A stretch of DNA of 64,000 nt, from positions 84,953,576 to 85,017,575 of the forward strand of contig NC_133770.1 in NCBI RefSeq assembly GCF_003597395.2, written 5' to 3'. Positions within the stretch are counted from its first letter, which is position 1. Each line of letters opens with the position of its first letter. Both the position numbers and the translations under genes were made by a program. Shown here piece after piece: positions 11,366-24,303 of this stretch. A model generated the notes under the pieces. It was not told the DNA's origin. It saw nothing but the letters and a program-made list of their open reading frames with translations, and made no database searches. This stretch comes from Chelonoidis abingdonii (Eukaryota > Chordata > Testudines > Testudinidae).

Positions 11366-11896
11366 GGAGAACTGGATTTTCCTTCATCTGTATTGTTCTT
11401 TTATATTTAAGGTTCAATATTGAATCTAGCTATTAATAAAAAAAATCAGAATGTATTAGAACTAAGTACAATACAGACCTCTTTCCTTTTAGTTATTGGG
11501 CTCCCGTGTGTCAATACTTATTCCACCTATTACAATAGAAAGTAAATATGCATATATGAAAAAGCTTTTGAGAACACAAGAAATTTTGCGTTATATGGGG
11601 AGCTTTTATAACTTGACTTTGAAACATGCCATTTTACATTATCACAGAAACTCTTTGGTAATAGGAATGATGACATGTTTTAAGGGGAAAAAAATATTTC
11701 ATAAATATAATTACCTGTATAAAATATAGGATTTTGCCAGCAAAAACATGACTTTGCTATGAAAAATAGTTTTATAACATCAAAAATATAATACAGAGAG
11801 TAAGATTTTTTAATGGAAATGTCTGGTTTTTTTAATCCTTGATCAAAAACCAAGTAAAAAGGAAAAGCTACTTTGCTGTGAATGCCTTCAGTCTAG
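11366..11896. other. FYCO1 intron 2, AT-rich
   Basis: AT-rich intronic sequence. I see no gene or repeat boundary. Confidence 0.4.
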
Positions 11897-12527
11897 TTAG
11901 AGAGACAAGATGGGTGAGGTAATATCTCTTAGGGTACGCCCAGACTACCCGCCCTATCGGCAGGTAGCGATCGATTTTTCGGGGATCAATATATTGCGTC
12001 TCATCTAGACATGATATATCATAGAATCATAGAATATTAGGGTTGAAAAGGACCTCAGGAGGTCATCTAGTCCAACCCCCCCGCTCAAAGCAGGACCAAT
12101 CCCCAGATTTTTACCCCAGTTCCCCAAATGGCCCCCTCAAGGATTGAACTCACAGCCCTGGGTTTAGCAGGCTAATGCTCAAACCACTGAACTATCCCTC
12201 CCCCCGAACATGCTCCCGTCGACTCTGGAACTCCACGGGAGCGAGTGGCGGTAGCGAAGTCGACACAGGGAGCCGCGGACGTCAATCCTGCACCGTGAGG
12301 ACCCGAGGTAAATCGATCTAAGATTCTTCGACTTCAGCTACGCTATTCATGTAGCTGAAGTTGCGTATCTTAGATCGATACCCCCCCTAGTGTAGACCAG
12401 CCCTTATTGGACCAATTTCTGTTGGTGAGAGAGACATGCTGAAGAGCTCTGTGTGGCTTGAAAGCTTCTCTCAACAACAGAAGCTGGTCCAATAAAAGAT
12501 ATTACCTCACCCACCTCCTGTCTCTAA
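11897..12527. mobile_element. foldback element containing a Harbinger-like MITE
   Basis: The outer arms are inverted copies: left gacaagatgggtgaggtaat, right attacctcacccacctcctg followed by tctct. Inside is a second element from 11932 to 12403 that starts gggtacgcccagactac and ends gtgtagaccagccc. It is flanked by TTA at 11929-11931 and 12404-12406, which fits the 3-bp duplications of PIF/Harbinger elements. Inside that is a CR1 tail (12019-12205). Confidence 0.7.
12019..12205 (-). mobile_element. CR1 LINE 3' end fragment
   Basis: Begins tcatagaatcatagaat and continues ggacctcaggaggtcatcta, the complement of the classic CR1 3' tail. It ends in tatccctcccccc. The fragment is about 190 bp and severely 5'-truncated, the usual outcome of CR1 insertion. 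Confidence 0.85.
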
Positions 12528-12545
12528 TATCCTGGCATCAACACA

Positions 12546-12668
12546 TAGGGTGACCAGATAGCAAGTGTAAAAAATCAGGTCGGGGGTGGGGGGTAATAGG
12601 TGCTTAAATAAGAAAAAGCCCCCACAGTCGGGACTGTCCCTATAAAATCAGGACATCTGATCACCCTA
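12546..12668. mobile_element. hAT-like MITE (TAGGGTGACCAGA family)
   Basis: 123 bp with termini tagggtgaccaga and tctgatcaccctA-type ends. The flanks are tcaacaca (12538-12545) and tcgacaca (12669-12676), matching at 7 of 8 bases. Same family as 1461-1638 but with a different interior. Confidence 0.85.
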
Positions 12669-13051
12669 TCGACACAGCTGCAAGTATACTCCAGTCTGCT
12701 TAGTCATTTTGTGAATCATAGGCTCATAGTTCTCCACCCCATGAGATCTGGATTCATTTCATGATTCTGTAAATGGCTCACTGTGTCTTCGGGAAAGTCA
12801 CTGAACCAGTCTGTTCCTCAGGCTGGTAAAATGGGGATACCCACTTTTTGTAAAGCATTTTTGTGATCTATGTTGAGTTCATTGTAAGCTGTATGGATTT
12901 ATGTACCTATTTTTCAGTACCTTATCTTCAGTGTATTGACCTACATTTGTGCAACGTATTAGTATTGGAAATGCTGTAAATCCCAGTGATCAGTTTACGA
13001 CTTCTGAATAGATTTGAATGGCTATTCTTTAATTAAGCTGATTATTTAAAT

Positions 13052-13843
13052 TAGGGCTGTCAATCGCAGTTAACTTGAGCGATTAACTCAAAACAAATTA
13101 ACTTGATTAAAAAAATTAATTGCAGTTTTAATTGCACTGTTAAAAATAATAGAATACCAGTAGATATGTATTATACATATTTTTTGATGTTTTTCTACGT
13201 TTTCAAATATATTGATTTAAATTATGGCACAGAATACAAAGTGTACAGTGCTAACTTTATATTATTATTTTTATTGCAAATATTTGCACTGTAAAAAAGA
13301 AACAAAAAGAATATTTTTCAATTCACTTCATACAAGTACTATATGTAATCTCTTTATCGTGAAAGTGCAATTTACAAACGTAGATTTTTTTTGTTACATA
13401 AATGCACTGAAACACAAAACAATGAAAACCTTTAGAGCCTACAAGTCCATGCAGTCCTACTTCTTGTTCAGCCAATTGCTAAGACAAACAAGTTTGTCTA
13501 TATTTACAGGAGAGAATGCTGCCCACTTCTTATTTACAACGTCACCTAAAAGTGAGAACAGGTATTCGCATGGCATTTTTATAGCTGGCATTGCAAGGTA
13601 TTTACTTGCCAGATATGCTAATCATTCATATGCCCCTTCATGCTTTGACCACCATTCCAGAGAACTGTAGACTGTATATTCTGTGTTGTAATTGAAATCA
13701 GTATATTTGAAAATGTAGAGACTATCCAAAAATATTTAAGTAAATGGTATTCTATTATTGTTTAACAGTGTGATTATAACTGCAATTAATCACGGTTATT
13801 TTTGTATCGTGTGATTAATTTTTTTAGTGATTTGAGAGCCGTA
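13052..13843. mobile_element. hAT-like nonautonomous element, 792 bp
   Basis: Starts tagggctgtcaatcgcag and ends tttgagagccgta, giving imperfect inverted termini. Exact 8-bp duplications, atttaaat, are at 13044-13051 and 13844-13851. The subterminal regions are AT-rich with inverted gattaa/ttaatc motifs. The open frames inside show no recognisable transposase domain. Confidence 0.85.
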
Positions 13844-14057
13844 ATTTAAATTTGTATTTTGAACCATAGAGCAGCATTTAAATCCATCAAATTGTATTGA
13901 TATAGAATGATGTCTATTCTCTTTGTTGATGTGCACACGCATCTCCTATTAATTAAAAAATTAATAGCTTTGAATGTGAGTATCAATGGGAGAGAAACAT
14001 AGAATAACTCTGTGTTTCACTGTCTTAAATTTTTCTAAGTGTTTATTCCTTTTGAAG

Positions 14058-14183
14058 TTTGACCAGAAAGAAAAGACCACCCTGCTGGGGAACAGAAAAG
14101 ACTACTGGGATTACTTCTGCGACTGCTTGGCTAAAGTCAAAGGAGCTAATGATGGGATCCGCTTTGTTAAGTCTATTTCAGAG
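14058..14183 (+). CDS. FYCO1: FYCO1 exon, RUN domain
   Basis: 126 bases (42 codons, phase 0 at both ends), beginning [20 protein letters not shown] and ending [14 protein letters not shown]. The acceptor is tttgaag and the donor gaggtaaat. It covers the conserved centre of the RUN domain, which mediates protein-protein contacts in small-GTPase effectors. Confidence 0.95.
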
Positions 14184-15000
14184 GTAAATAAAGCAGACTG
14201 CTTAATCATCATGTTTCTGCATGTCCATTGAGAATGCTACAGAACTCAAAAGAAAAGTAGGAGAAGGAATGGGACTCTTTTTCTGTCTTTGCAGAATGTA
14301 AAACCAAAAGATAACTGACGCCTATTGTTCATCAAATTTCTTAGGGCTAGATTGCACAATCCTTACGCATGTTGGTGTGCTCTTCCTTGCAGGTGTAGTC
14401 CCATTGACCTCAGTCAAGTCCTGAATTATTTTAAATTACATTGTTCAAGAATGGTGTCCCTAGCCTTTGTTTGCCAGAAGCTGGGAATGAGTGACAGGGG
14501 ATGGATCACTTGATGATTATCTGTTCTTTTCATTCCCTCTGGGGCACCTGGCATTGGCTACTTTCGGAAGACAGGATATTGGGCTAGATGGACCTTTGGT
14601 CTGACCCAGTAAGGCCGTTCTTATGTGTTTTCAGTTACACTAGAAAAAGAAAACATTTGATGAATGGTGGGCAAGGTCTCTGTTTAGGGTTAATGCCTAC
14701 GATTTAACAATGGGGATACAGCAGAAATAAATCAAGGAGGCAGTTCCTGCCCTCATGTGCACAGGTTTCCCGAGGGCAGGATTTTGTTGAATGCAAGAGG
14801 AAAAATTAGTAGAGTTTTGCCATTCTTGTCACTTTCCTCTTGATCAATGTGGTTGATTGGGAGTCACTGAGTAGAGAATTTGGTCTTATGTCTATACTCA
14901 CTTAATGCTAGAACAGTGTGTTGGAGATATAAAATACCATGTGACTCTTGTGGATTAAGATTATTGTTATTGCTCTAGGTGAGCTGACATGAAAGGACTC
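14184..15000 (+). mobile_element. intron 3 with a CR1-type 3' tail at about 14440-14632
   Basis: The segment ending gggctagatggacctttggt and continuing ctgacccagtaaggccgttcttatg is a recognised CR1 3' end in + orientation. The left boundary is uncertain. The rest of the stretch shows no gene. Confidence 0.65.
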
Positions 15001-16240
15001 AAAGTGAAATGGTTTTTATTGGGCTAAGCAAAGTACATGTTAGTATGTAACACAGTAATAAAACCTAAATCCAGTATTAACAGAGTAGCAAACCTTAATC
15101 TCTACATCTATGAGTCATTGAGGTAAACACTGCAAGAAGTTTTTAATGTTGATACTTTCTGAGTCATTATAGTAAATTTTAATCACTCGAATAAGGACTT
15201 CCCCCGTGGATAAGTGGAGCACTGTTGTTGGCTCTGCTGATTGTTGTCCTGATACCTGGTTTTGATGACTCCTAGGCAATTTTATTCCCAGGCTGCACTT
15301 GTTGATGAAGTTTTGATCTATTCTGTCAGAACTTCCTGACAACAGCCTTGACTGCTGTCATCATGCAGCTTCTTCTCTGGATGATCAGAGAACCAGCCAT
15401 GAGGCTAGCATGGCTACCCCTAGCACAGACAGCCCCTATGTTCCCCATCCCACTTCTTTCTCCTCATCCCCTTCCTTCAGTCTTCCATCTGGTTTCAGGG
15501 GAACCCCCTCTCCCCATCTAGCTTTCTGTCTTGGCTTTGGAGTATGAAACATTTCCCCATCCTCTCTTTCTCCAATCTCCTCTTTCAACTCTAAATCCAT
15601 CTTCTCTTTGGTTCTTTAAATGAAAATTCTAGTGCATTTATATTGTATAGCTAGATGAACACCAGATTCTGATGCATCTTGTTTGGCTGCACATGTTTGG
15701 AGGAGCAGAGACACCAGAAACCTTCCACCTCCACTTGTACAGCCAGGCAAGAGCTTCCTCCAAGGAGCTCATTTGATACATTGCTTTTTCCATCTCTGTG
15801 GTAGTTGTACTTGAATTTTGGTTTGACAGCAGACACATAACTAGTTATAAATTCTGTCTCCTCTCTATCCACTGGATACCAAAATCTTCCTTGTATGCCT
15901 TAAGATTTCTGTCCTTTTTCAAAAACTATGAAAGATGTTGTGATGTTTCTCTCTGGTGTTATCTTGACCAGTGATCTGCTAGGTCACTCCAGTCCTTGAC
16001 TCCGTGACCCAGCCTTACCCTGCTCTGCTGTGAGAACTCCCACTCCTGGGCTGTTCACGCATAGCCTCTGGCATATAAGATGCTTCCAGCTACTTGCAAC
16101 TGAATGACACTAGCCAATATCTCTGGTCCCAGACACAACCCTAGGAAGCTCTGTCTTGCAGTGTCCAGTTATGGCCACTGGACACTGCAAGCTTATATGA
16201 GTTTGTCGATTTAACAAAGAAATTGTTATGTACCAGGCTT
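15000..16240. other. FYCO1 intron 3, unassigned
   Basis: No gene recognised. It contains pyrimidine-rich stretches at about 15440-15620. Open frames have no family similarity. Confidence 0.4.
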
Positions 16241-16254
16241 GTTATCCCAAGAGG

Positions 16255-17040
16255 AGTCTCTGTCACACGTCAAACCAAACACACTGCTTCAGATAGAATA
16301 AACAAACAGATTTATTAACTATAAAGATAGATTTTAAGTGATTATAAGTCAAAGCATAACAAGTCAGATTTGGTCAAATGAAATAAAAGCAAAACACATT
16401 CTAACTGATCTTAACACTTTCAATGTCCTTACAAACTTAGAGGCTTCTCACCACAGACTGGCTGGTTGCTCTTCAGCCAGGCTCTCCCCTTTGATCAACA
16501 CTTCAGTCGCTTGGTGTGGTGTCTATAGATGTAGGTTGGAGAGAGAGAGAGAGAGAATGGCTAATGTCTCTCCCTTTTATCATGTCGTTTCTTCCCTCTT
16601 GGCTTTGCCCCCACCTTTAGAGTCAGGTGAGCATTACCTCACCGCAGTCCCAAACTGGCCAAAGGAAGGGGGGTGACTCCCTCGAGAGTCTAACAGATTC
16701 TTTTGTTGCTGCCTAGGCTGGTGTCCTTTGTTCTTGTGAGGCTGGGCTGGGTTTGTCCCATACATGCCCTGATGAGGTGTGAACTGCCTCTCTGTTCTTG
16801 CAGAGTTTTCCCCTGGGCTTATTTTAAGCCATGAGGATACATTTTCAGCCTCATAACTATATACGTGAAATTATAACATACACCGTTACTATAACATTAC
16901 AGTAACAACCGTGCTCAGTGCATCATGAGCCTTCCGAAGACACCCAGCGTGACAAACTTTGCATTAGATATCACACAATCATTTTATAAAGATGAACATG
17001 GGGGTGTGTAGGGTGTTCCCCCAAAATACAGAGTATCACA
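16255..17040. repeat. probable LTR-like or other dispersed repeat
   Basis: A long non-coding segment from gtctctgtcacacgtcaaac to ttcccccaaaatacagagta and tcac. It includes a (GA)n run at 16542-16557. Read on the minus strand it opens with TGTGATACTCTG, the TG start expected of an LTR. I recognise it only as a repeat-like sequence of reptile genomes; no partner LTR or internal domain was found. Confidence 0.35.
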
Positions 17041-17460
17041 GTTGTCCTTAAGTTTCAGCATTCAAAAATATGTTTTATGTTCTTTAATTTCATAATAAAC
17101 GCAGCTTCATGTAGTTGTTATGGTTTGACTGCGTCAGAAAGTTCCTGTTTCACTTTCTATGGAGCCACAGAAATTTGCAGGTGGAATGATTTTTTAAAAT
17201 CATTTTGTTTACTTACGGTTTATGATTTTTAAAAGACTCAGTCAGCTGTTTCAGGTAACACGTTTATCAGATTGTGTTCTTGAAATGAAACTGCAGAAGT
17301 AAGAGGAATGAACTCCGCTATTAAGATATTTGGGGAGGGTGTCCCTCAGGGTCACCCCAATATCATTTCCTGGAGCCCAATTGCTATACATGTTCTTGGC
17401 ATATGTGCATAGAAATATTAATTGCTGGCTTGTCAATGTGCGATTTATATATGTTTATAA

Positions 17461-17610
<150 letters not shown>

Positions 17611-17752
17611 TAAATGCAAAGGTACTGTTGTGATGCATGGAAGATATCTGGAGATGAACAAACAGTGAAACATGGGACTGATTCAGTGCTGTGTGAAATA
17701 AATGGAAAACTTCCATGCAGTTGGCTCAGAGGACTGATAATAGGGTATAAAG

Positions 17753-18456
17753 CAGAGGTGGGCAAACTACAGCCCATGGGCCACAACTGGCCCGTGGGAC
17801 CGTCCTGCCTGGCCCTTGAGCTCCCTGCCGGGGACGCTAGCCCCAGCCCCTCCTCCACAGTCACGCTGCCGCACGGGCAGTGCTCTGGGCAGCAGGGTTG
17901 CGCTCTCCTGCCGAGCAGCATGGCAGCATGTCTGGCTATAGCCAGGTGGTGCAGCAGCCATACTTGCTGCTCTGAGCGGCATGGTAAGGGGGCAGGGAGT
18001 AGGGGGGTTGAATAAGGGGCAGGGGTCCCTCAGGGGGCAGTCAGTGGACAGGGAGCAGGAGCTGGTTGGATGGGGCAGCGGTTCTGGGGGCAGTCAGGGG
18101 ATGAGGGAGGGGTTGGATAAGCGTGGGAGTCCTGGGGGGCCTGTCAGGGGGCGAGGGTGTGGATAGGGGTCAGGGCAGTCAGGTGACTGGGAGCAGGTGG
18201 GGTTGGATAAGGGGTGGGATCCTGGGGGCGGTTAGAGGTGGGGGGTCCTGGGAAGGGGCGATCAAGGGACAAGGAGCGGGAGGGTTGGATGGGTCAGGGG
18301 TTCCGAGAAGTACAGTCAGGGGGCGGGAAGTGGGAGGGGTTGGATAGGGGGCAGAGGCCAGGCTGTTTGGGGAGGCACAGCCTTCCCTACCTGGCCCTGC
18401 ATACAGTTTTGCAACACGAATGTGGTCCTTGGGCCAAAAAAGTTTGCCCACACTTG
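17753..18456. mobile_element. hAT-like element with internal G-rich minisatellite
   Basis: Starts cagaggtgggcaaactacag and ends aagtttgcccacacttg, which form inverted termini. Exact 8-bp duplications, gtataaag, are at 17745-17752 and 18457-18464. From about 18000 to 18360 the + strand is a degenerate tandem repeat of about 60-70 bases around ggggttggataaggggc and ggggcagtcaggg. Frames across it are low-complexity artefacts. Confidence 0.88.
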
Positions 18457-18464
18457 GTATAAAG

Positions 18465-19578
<1,114 letters not shown>

Positions 19579-20221
19579 TAATGTAGTAAAACTTAACTGT
19601 TTTCAATACAGTTAGAGCCATAACACACCGTCTGTGACTTGCAAAAACTTCTGCAACTTTTCTGTTTAACATAAAAGGAGGCATAAGCCTTCACCTTGTA
19701 ACATCTCTGCAGCCAACCTGGACTTCATGGTCATTACTGGGCTGAATGCCAGGGGTCAATCTGATGCTCATTCAAGTCTGAGAGTCCTTCCACTGACTTC
19801 AGCGGGCATCAGCTCAGACCCCCTGGGGTCTGCTTACATCTTCACAGTGATGATGAGAAGTTAACTTGGGGCCCTCTTGTCCAAAGGCTGCGTCCTGTAC
19901 CAGCTGAACTAACCATGAATCTCTTTCATTTGAGCAGGAAGAGAACTCATGACACACACCTGTTTCAGCAGGCCTGCTTCTGCCTGAAAGGGGCTAATCC
20001 TCCATGTAGAGGTTGATCCAGATCCACTGAGGTCTGTAGGAGCCTTCCCATTGATTTCAATGAATGTTGGATCAGACCCCATCACGCTAGCCAGTAGGAC
20101 ATTGTCATATCCAGTGATTATAACTAAAAGAATCCATAAAGTGAGAGCAGACAATTATGTGTGTGCGTGCGTTTAGGCATTGTTAAAAGATTTCTTTTTT
20201 GTTTTTTCTTGCGGTCTACAG

Positions 20222-20315
20222 GAGGACATTGTCCTCACATGGCTCTTCAGCATATTTGTGGAAGCCTCCAAGTCGCAGTTCAAGCATAAGTAGTTTAGTG
20301 AGCAACTATTTGCAG
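20222..20315 (+). CDS. FYCO1: FYCO1 exon, linker after RUN domain
   Basis: 94 bases encoding a Ser-rich linker ([20 protein letters not shown], then [12 protein letters not shown]). The acceptor is ggtctacag and the donor caggtaatt. It ends in phase 0. The linker joins the RUN domain to the coiled coil and matches the family sequence. Confidence 0.93.
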
Positions 20316-21672
20316 GTAATTGAATGACAAAGAAGTGCATGCAATGTAGGCCACATTTCCTTAACATCAAAGATCTTTAGGCCTGTGAGCTGTGTAACAC
20401 CTTGTGACTTTAGTGGGAAACTATAAAAAACCTACAATAAATATAAAGGAGAATTGTCTCATAGCTGTATGATGGGATGGATAGACCACACACTGAAAAG
20501 GAAGGTGCCAGAGAGACCCTGTGTACCCACCCATCTGTCCCTGTCAGTCGAGGTGGTTGGAAGGAAGCCTTTAAAAAGGAGGAAACTGCAGGCAGGAGAG
20601 ATCACCCTGAGCAGGAAATTGCTGGAGTGACTCTTGATACCACAAGGGGAGCTTCCATGCAGGAGATCTACAGCCCCGACCCTTTGGAGAGTGCACCAAA
20701 CTCCCAGTATAGGCCTGACAAAGTGACCCTGATTCAATAGCCCAGGCAGCAGGTCTCCACGAAAACTGCTGCACTGAAGCAAGAAGGTACTGTTTGCCTT
20801 TGTCCCTTTCAGTTGGATCAAGGAAGAAGTTATTCTTGGAGTGCTGAGACATTTAATTTTCCTTTTATGTCCTCCATCAGGAGAGATTTAAGAAGGCCTG
20901 CAAAGGATGGGGTCCCCTCTTTGCAAGGAGTAGGAAACTGGGGCCTATGTTTAAGCCAGTGGGTGTGGCCAGAGTCTCCCATCACTTGGGAGAAAAACCT
21001 AAGAGGACTCTTTTTACAAGTTGATTAAACCTAACATTTAAGTCGTCTTCAAAAAACAAAACAAAACAAAACAAACAAAAAAACCCCCCAAAGCTTACAA
21101 AATCTCATGACTAGAAAGGTTTTCATTAGCATCAATGAAAATAGCCTTCTTTCCTTTAAGCTTTCCTTTCACAGTTTTGTGATTCCAACCACAACAGCAC
21201 TGTGCTAGCATCCAAGACCCCCCAATGCAGTAAAGTACTTTATATATTAAAGTCAATGGGATGCAAGCGTGTGCTAAAATGCATTGCTGAATCAGGGCCA
21301 CAATACAAACTGGTGTAACATCACTGGCTAAGATGCATAATATACAAAGAGTAAATAAATAATGAACAGAACTTTATTTTGTTCTGAGATGTCAGACGCT
21401 GGAGTGCTGAGCCCTACAGAAATGCTTATAAATGAATAAAAGTAATTCATAATCAAGGGGACTAACAGTAGCATGGATTAGGATTTTTTTTAGTATTGAT
21501 TTTTATCTTGACAGCATCCCTTAAGTATTCATTTTATTACCACCACCACCAAGTATTAATCAACAAAAGCAGTTAAGCTATCACTGAGTCCTGGAACATT
21601 CATAAGCTTTCATGTATAAAAATACACTGTTTCCAATTTAACTTTTCTGTTCTTTCCTTCCCGCCCTCTTAG
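20316..21672. other. FYCO1 intron 6
   Basis: No gene recognised. A simple aaaac-type repeat lies at about 21050-21085. The pyrimidine tract before 21673 is the acceptor of the giant exon. Confidence 0.45.
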
Positions 21673-24303
21673 ACACAAGAGTTTCCAGGTAGCCCTGATG
21701 CAAATAACTTGCTAAATGCTGAACACTTGGAGGGATTTGAAGAGATGCGTATGGAACTTGACCAGGGAGAGCTGAGGCAGAGGGAGCTGCAGGACCGGAT
21801 TAATCAGCTACAAAAGGAAAACCAGGAGCTACAGGCAGCTGTCAGCCTTCAGAAAGAACAAGTGCAAGTGGAAAAGGAAAAGAGCAGCAACTTCAATGAG
21901 GAGAACTCCAGACTGGCAAAGACGATAGCAGAGTTACAGAAACAGTGTGAGGTTTCCCACTCCACTCAGAGCACTGTTCATGACCTACAAAAATGTGTGC
22001 AGGCATTAGAAGTGAACGCAGCCAAGCAGCAAAAGGAATACCACACAAGGCTTGAGCAAATGGAGTCGAGTAAGAAGGACTATGCCTTAGAACTGCAGCT
22101 CTTGAATCAGGAGCTGGAAACCACCAGGGCTTCAGTCAGCATGAAGGATGTCTGCATCAGTGAGCTCCAGACCAAGCTAAGTTCAACAGAGCAGAAGAAT
22201 CTAGAGCTCATTGCAAAAGTCGATGCTGTCTTGGATGAAAAAGGACAACAAACCTCTACCCAGTATGAGACTACCCTAAAGATCCAAGAATTGCTGGACA
22301 AACTTCACCAGGCAGAAAAGGAAAAGGCTGACATCCAGAAACTAAATAACGAACTTCTGTCTCAGGTAAAGACAGCGAGAGAGGAACTGCAGCTGAAAGA
22401 GGGGGCACAGAAAGAACTGGAATCCAGATTTAGTTGCCTCATCACGGACTCTAAAAAAGAGAGTGAAAAACTGCTCATGAGCCTGGAAATGATGGCAAAA
22501 GAAATGGATACAGTGCAGGAGGCGCTGACTGTGAAAGGAAAGGAGGTGGCTGAACTCCAGATCCAGCTGAAGGGCTCTCTGGCTCGTGTGGGGTCGCTGG
22601 AAAAAAATCTTGAAGAGACCAGACAAGCAAAAGAGAACCTTCAGAAAGAGTGCAGCTGCAGGGAAGGTGCAATGAAGCAGGAAGCCAGAACCTTGGCAGA
22701 GCAACTTGAGCTGCAGGAGGATCATTTATCAAAGCTGAGTCAGAAGGTGCACAACCTAGAGGAGCAAAACCAAAAACTCCTCTCAAGCAATGATCATCTC
22801 CTCCAGAAGGTAAAGGACATGGAGGAGCTCACAGGACAACAAAGATTGGCACTGAACGAAATTGGTGAAGAAAGCAAGAAACTGAAATCTGAGAATGCAA
22901 ATCTGCACCAAACCAAGGAGAAGATGAAAGAGAAGCAGAAAAACCTGGAGGCATCTAAAGCCTCTTTGGAAGCTGAATTGGCCAGGCTGAGGGCATCGGA
23001 GAAACAGCTCCAGAGTCAGATTGATGATGCCATGGTGTCGGTGGATGAAAAAGAGAAAAAGCTCCGGGAGCAGAACAAACAGTTGCATGAAGACTTGCAG
23101 AATGTCAGAAGGCAAAATCAGATCCTGGAAGAGAGGCTACAGTCTCTGCATTCTGAATACCAAGAACTGAGGCAAAGAGAAGATACCATCAAGGAGTCTT
23201 TAGCTGAATTGAAAACAGAGCACAAGAGTGCCAAACAGCATGGTTTACAGGTGGAAAAGATTCTGTTTTCCTTGAAAGAGTGTGAAGAATCTCTTAGGTC
23301 ACAGGTTACAGAGAAAGATGTGACACTGCAAGGCATAGAGAGCCAATGCAAGCAGTTACAGGCAGAGATTGAGATGTACCGAAAAAAAGCAGAGTCCCTT
23401 GAGGTGGAAAAGCTAAGAATGGAAAAAACATGCCTTCATCAAATAAAATTAATTGAATCTCTTACTGGAGAGAAGGATTCAGTGGAGAAGGCCCAACTGG
23501 AGCAGGCAGCATGTCAGGAGAAAAAGGCACAAGAGTTGTCTTCCAGGCTAGCTGTGTCTGAAAAGCAGCTGCACATCAACCAGAGTGAAGTGTCCAGGTT
23601 GCAGGCAGAAGTGATTGACCTTCGAGCCAAGCTTCAAGAGACAGCTGATGAGAGAGAGAGGATGCAAGGCAAGCTGGATGTTACGGAGGCAGTTCTGGGG
23701 GAACAAAAGACACTGGTCCAGCAGCTGAAAGAGCAGAGTGAATCACTCAACAGAAACCATGTGCAAGAGCTGGTGCAGTGTAAAGAAAGAGAGGAAACTC
23801 TGAAAAAAGAGCGGGAACAGGAAGCCCTTCAAAAGGCTGAGCTGGAGAAGAATGTGCTGAGTCTCAGGGAAGAGCTATCCAAGGTTAAACAGTATTTGGA
23901 GACCGTTAAAATGGAAAATGTAGAAACCAATGACTTGCTCCACAGAACCAACACTGACATGGCTGAACTTGGTATTCAGATCTGTACCTTGACCTCTGAG
24001 AAGGGGGATGCAGAAGAGAAACTGGCCCGGGTCACTGAGAAGCTCAGGGAATTGGGTGAGCAAGCAGCAAAGGAGCAGGAGAGGCTGCAACTTGACATCT
24101 CCATGCTCAGGCAGGAGAACCAAGGCCTGACAGAGAAACTAAAGGAGTATCAAGCACACGTTGTAGCTGTTTCCAGCCTGCAAACACAGCTGGAGGTGGC
24201 AGAGAAACAGGCCCAAAGCTTCCAAGAGACCAGCAAAGAAGAGCTATCTGCAATAAAATTTCAAATGAGCACAGAGATTATAAATTATCAGACAAAATTC
24301 AAG
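21673..24303 (+). CDS. FYCO1: FYCO1 giant coiled-coil exon
   Basis: One 2631-base exon (877 codons, phase 0 at both ends) running from TQEFPGSPDANN to MSTEIINYQTKFK. It is Glu/Lys/Gln/Leu-rich with heptad-like spacing throughout, forming the long rod expected of FYCO1. Sections such as EQKTLVQQLKEQSESLNRNH and TDMAELGIQICTLTSEK closely match the human protein, while most of the rest keeps only the coiled-coil character. Roughly the middle two thirds is longer and more regular than in human, which accounts for a predicted protein slightly longer than 1480 residues. The acceptor is ccctcttag and the donor aaggtaaat. The frame stays open through the donor for only a few more codons before TAA at 24310. 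Confidence 0.96.

Noticed and set aside
13103..13670. Open frames of 63 and 148 codons
   Set aside because: They lie inside a hAT-like element with exact target duplications, are AT-biased, and have no transposase motif.
17981..18462. Gly-rich and Pro-rich open frames on both strands
   Set aside because: Products of the G-rich minisatellite inside a hAT element.
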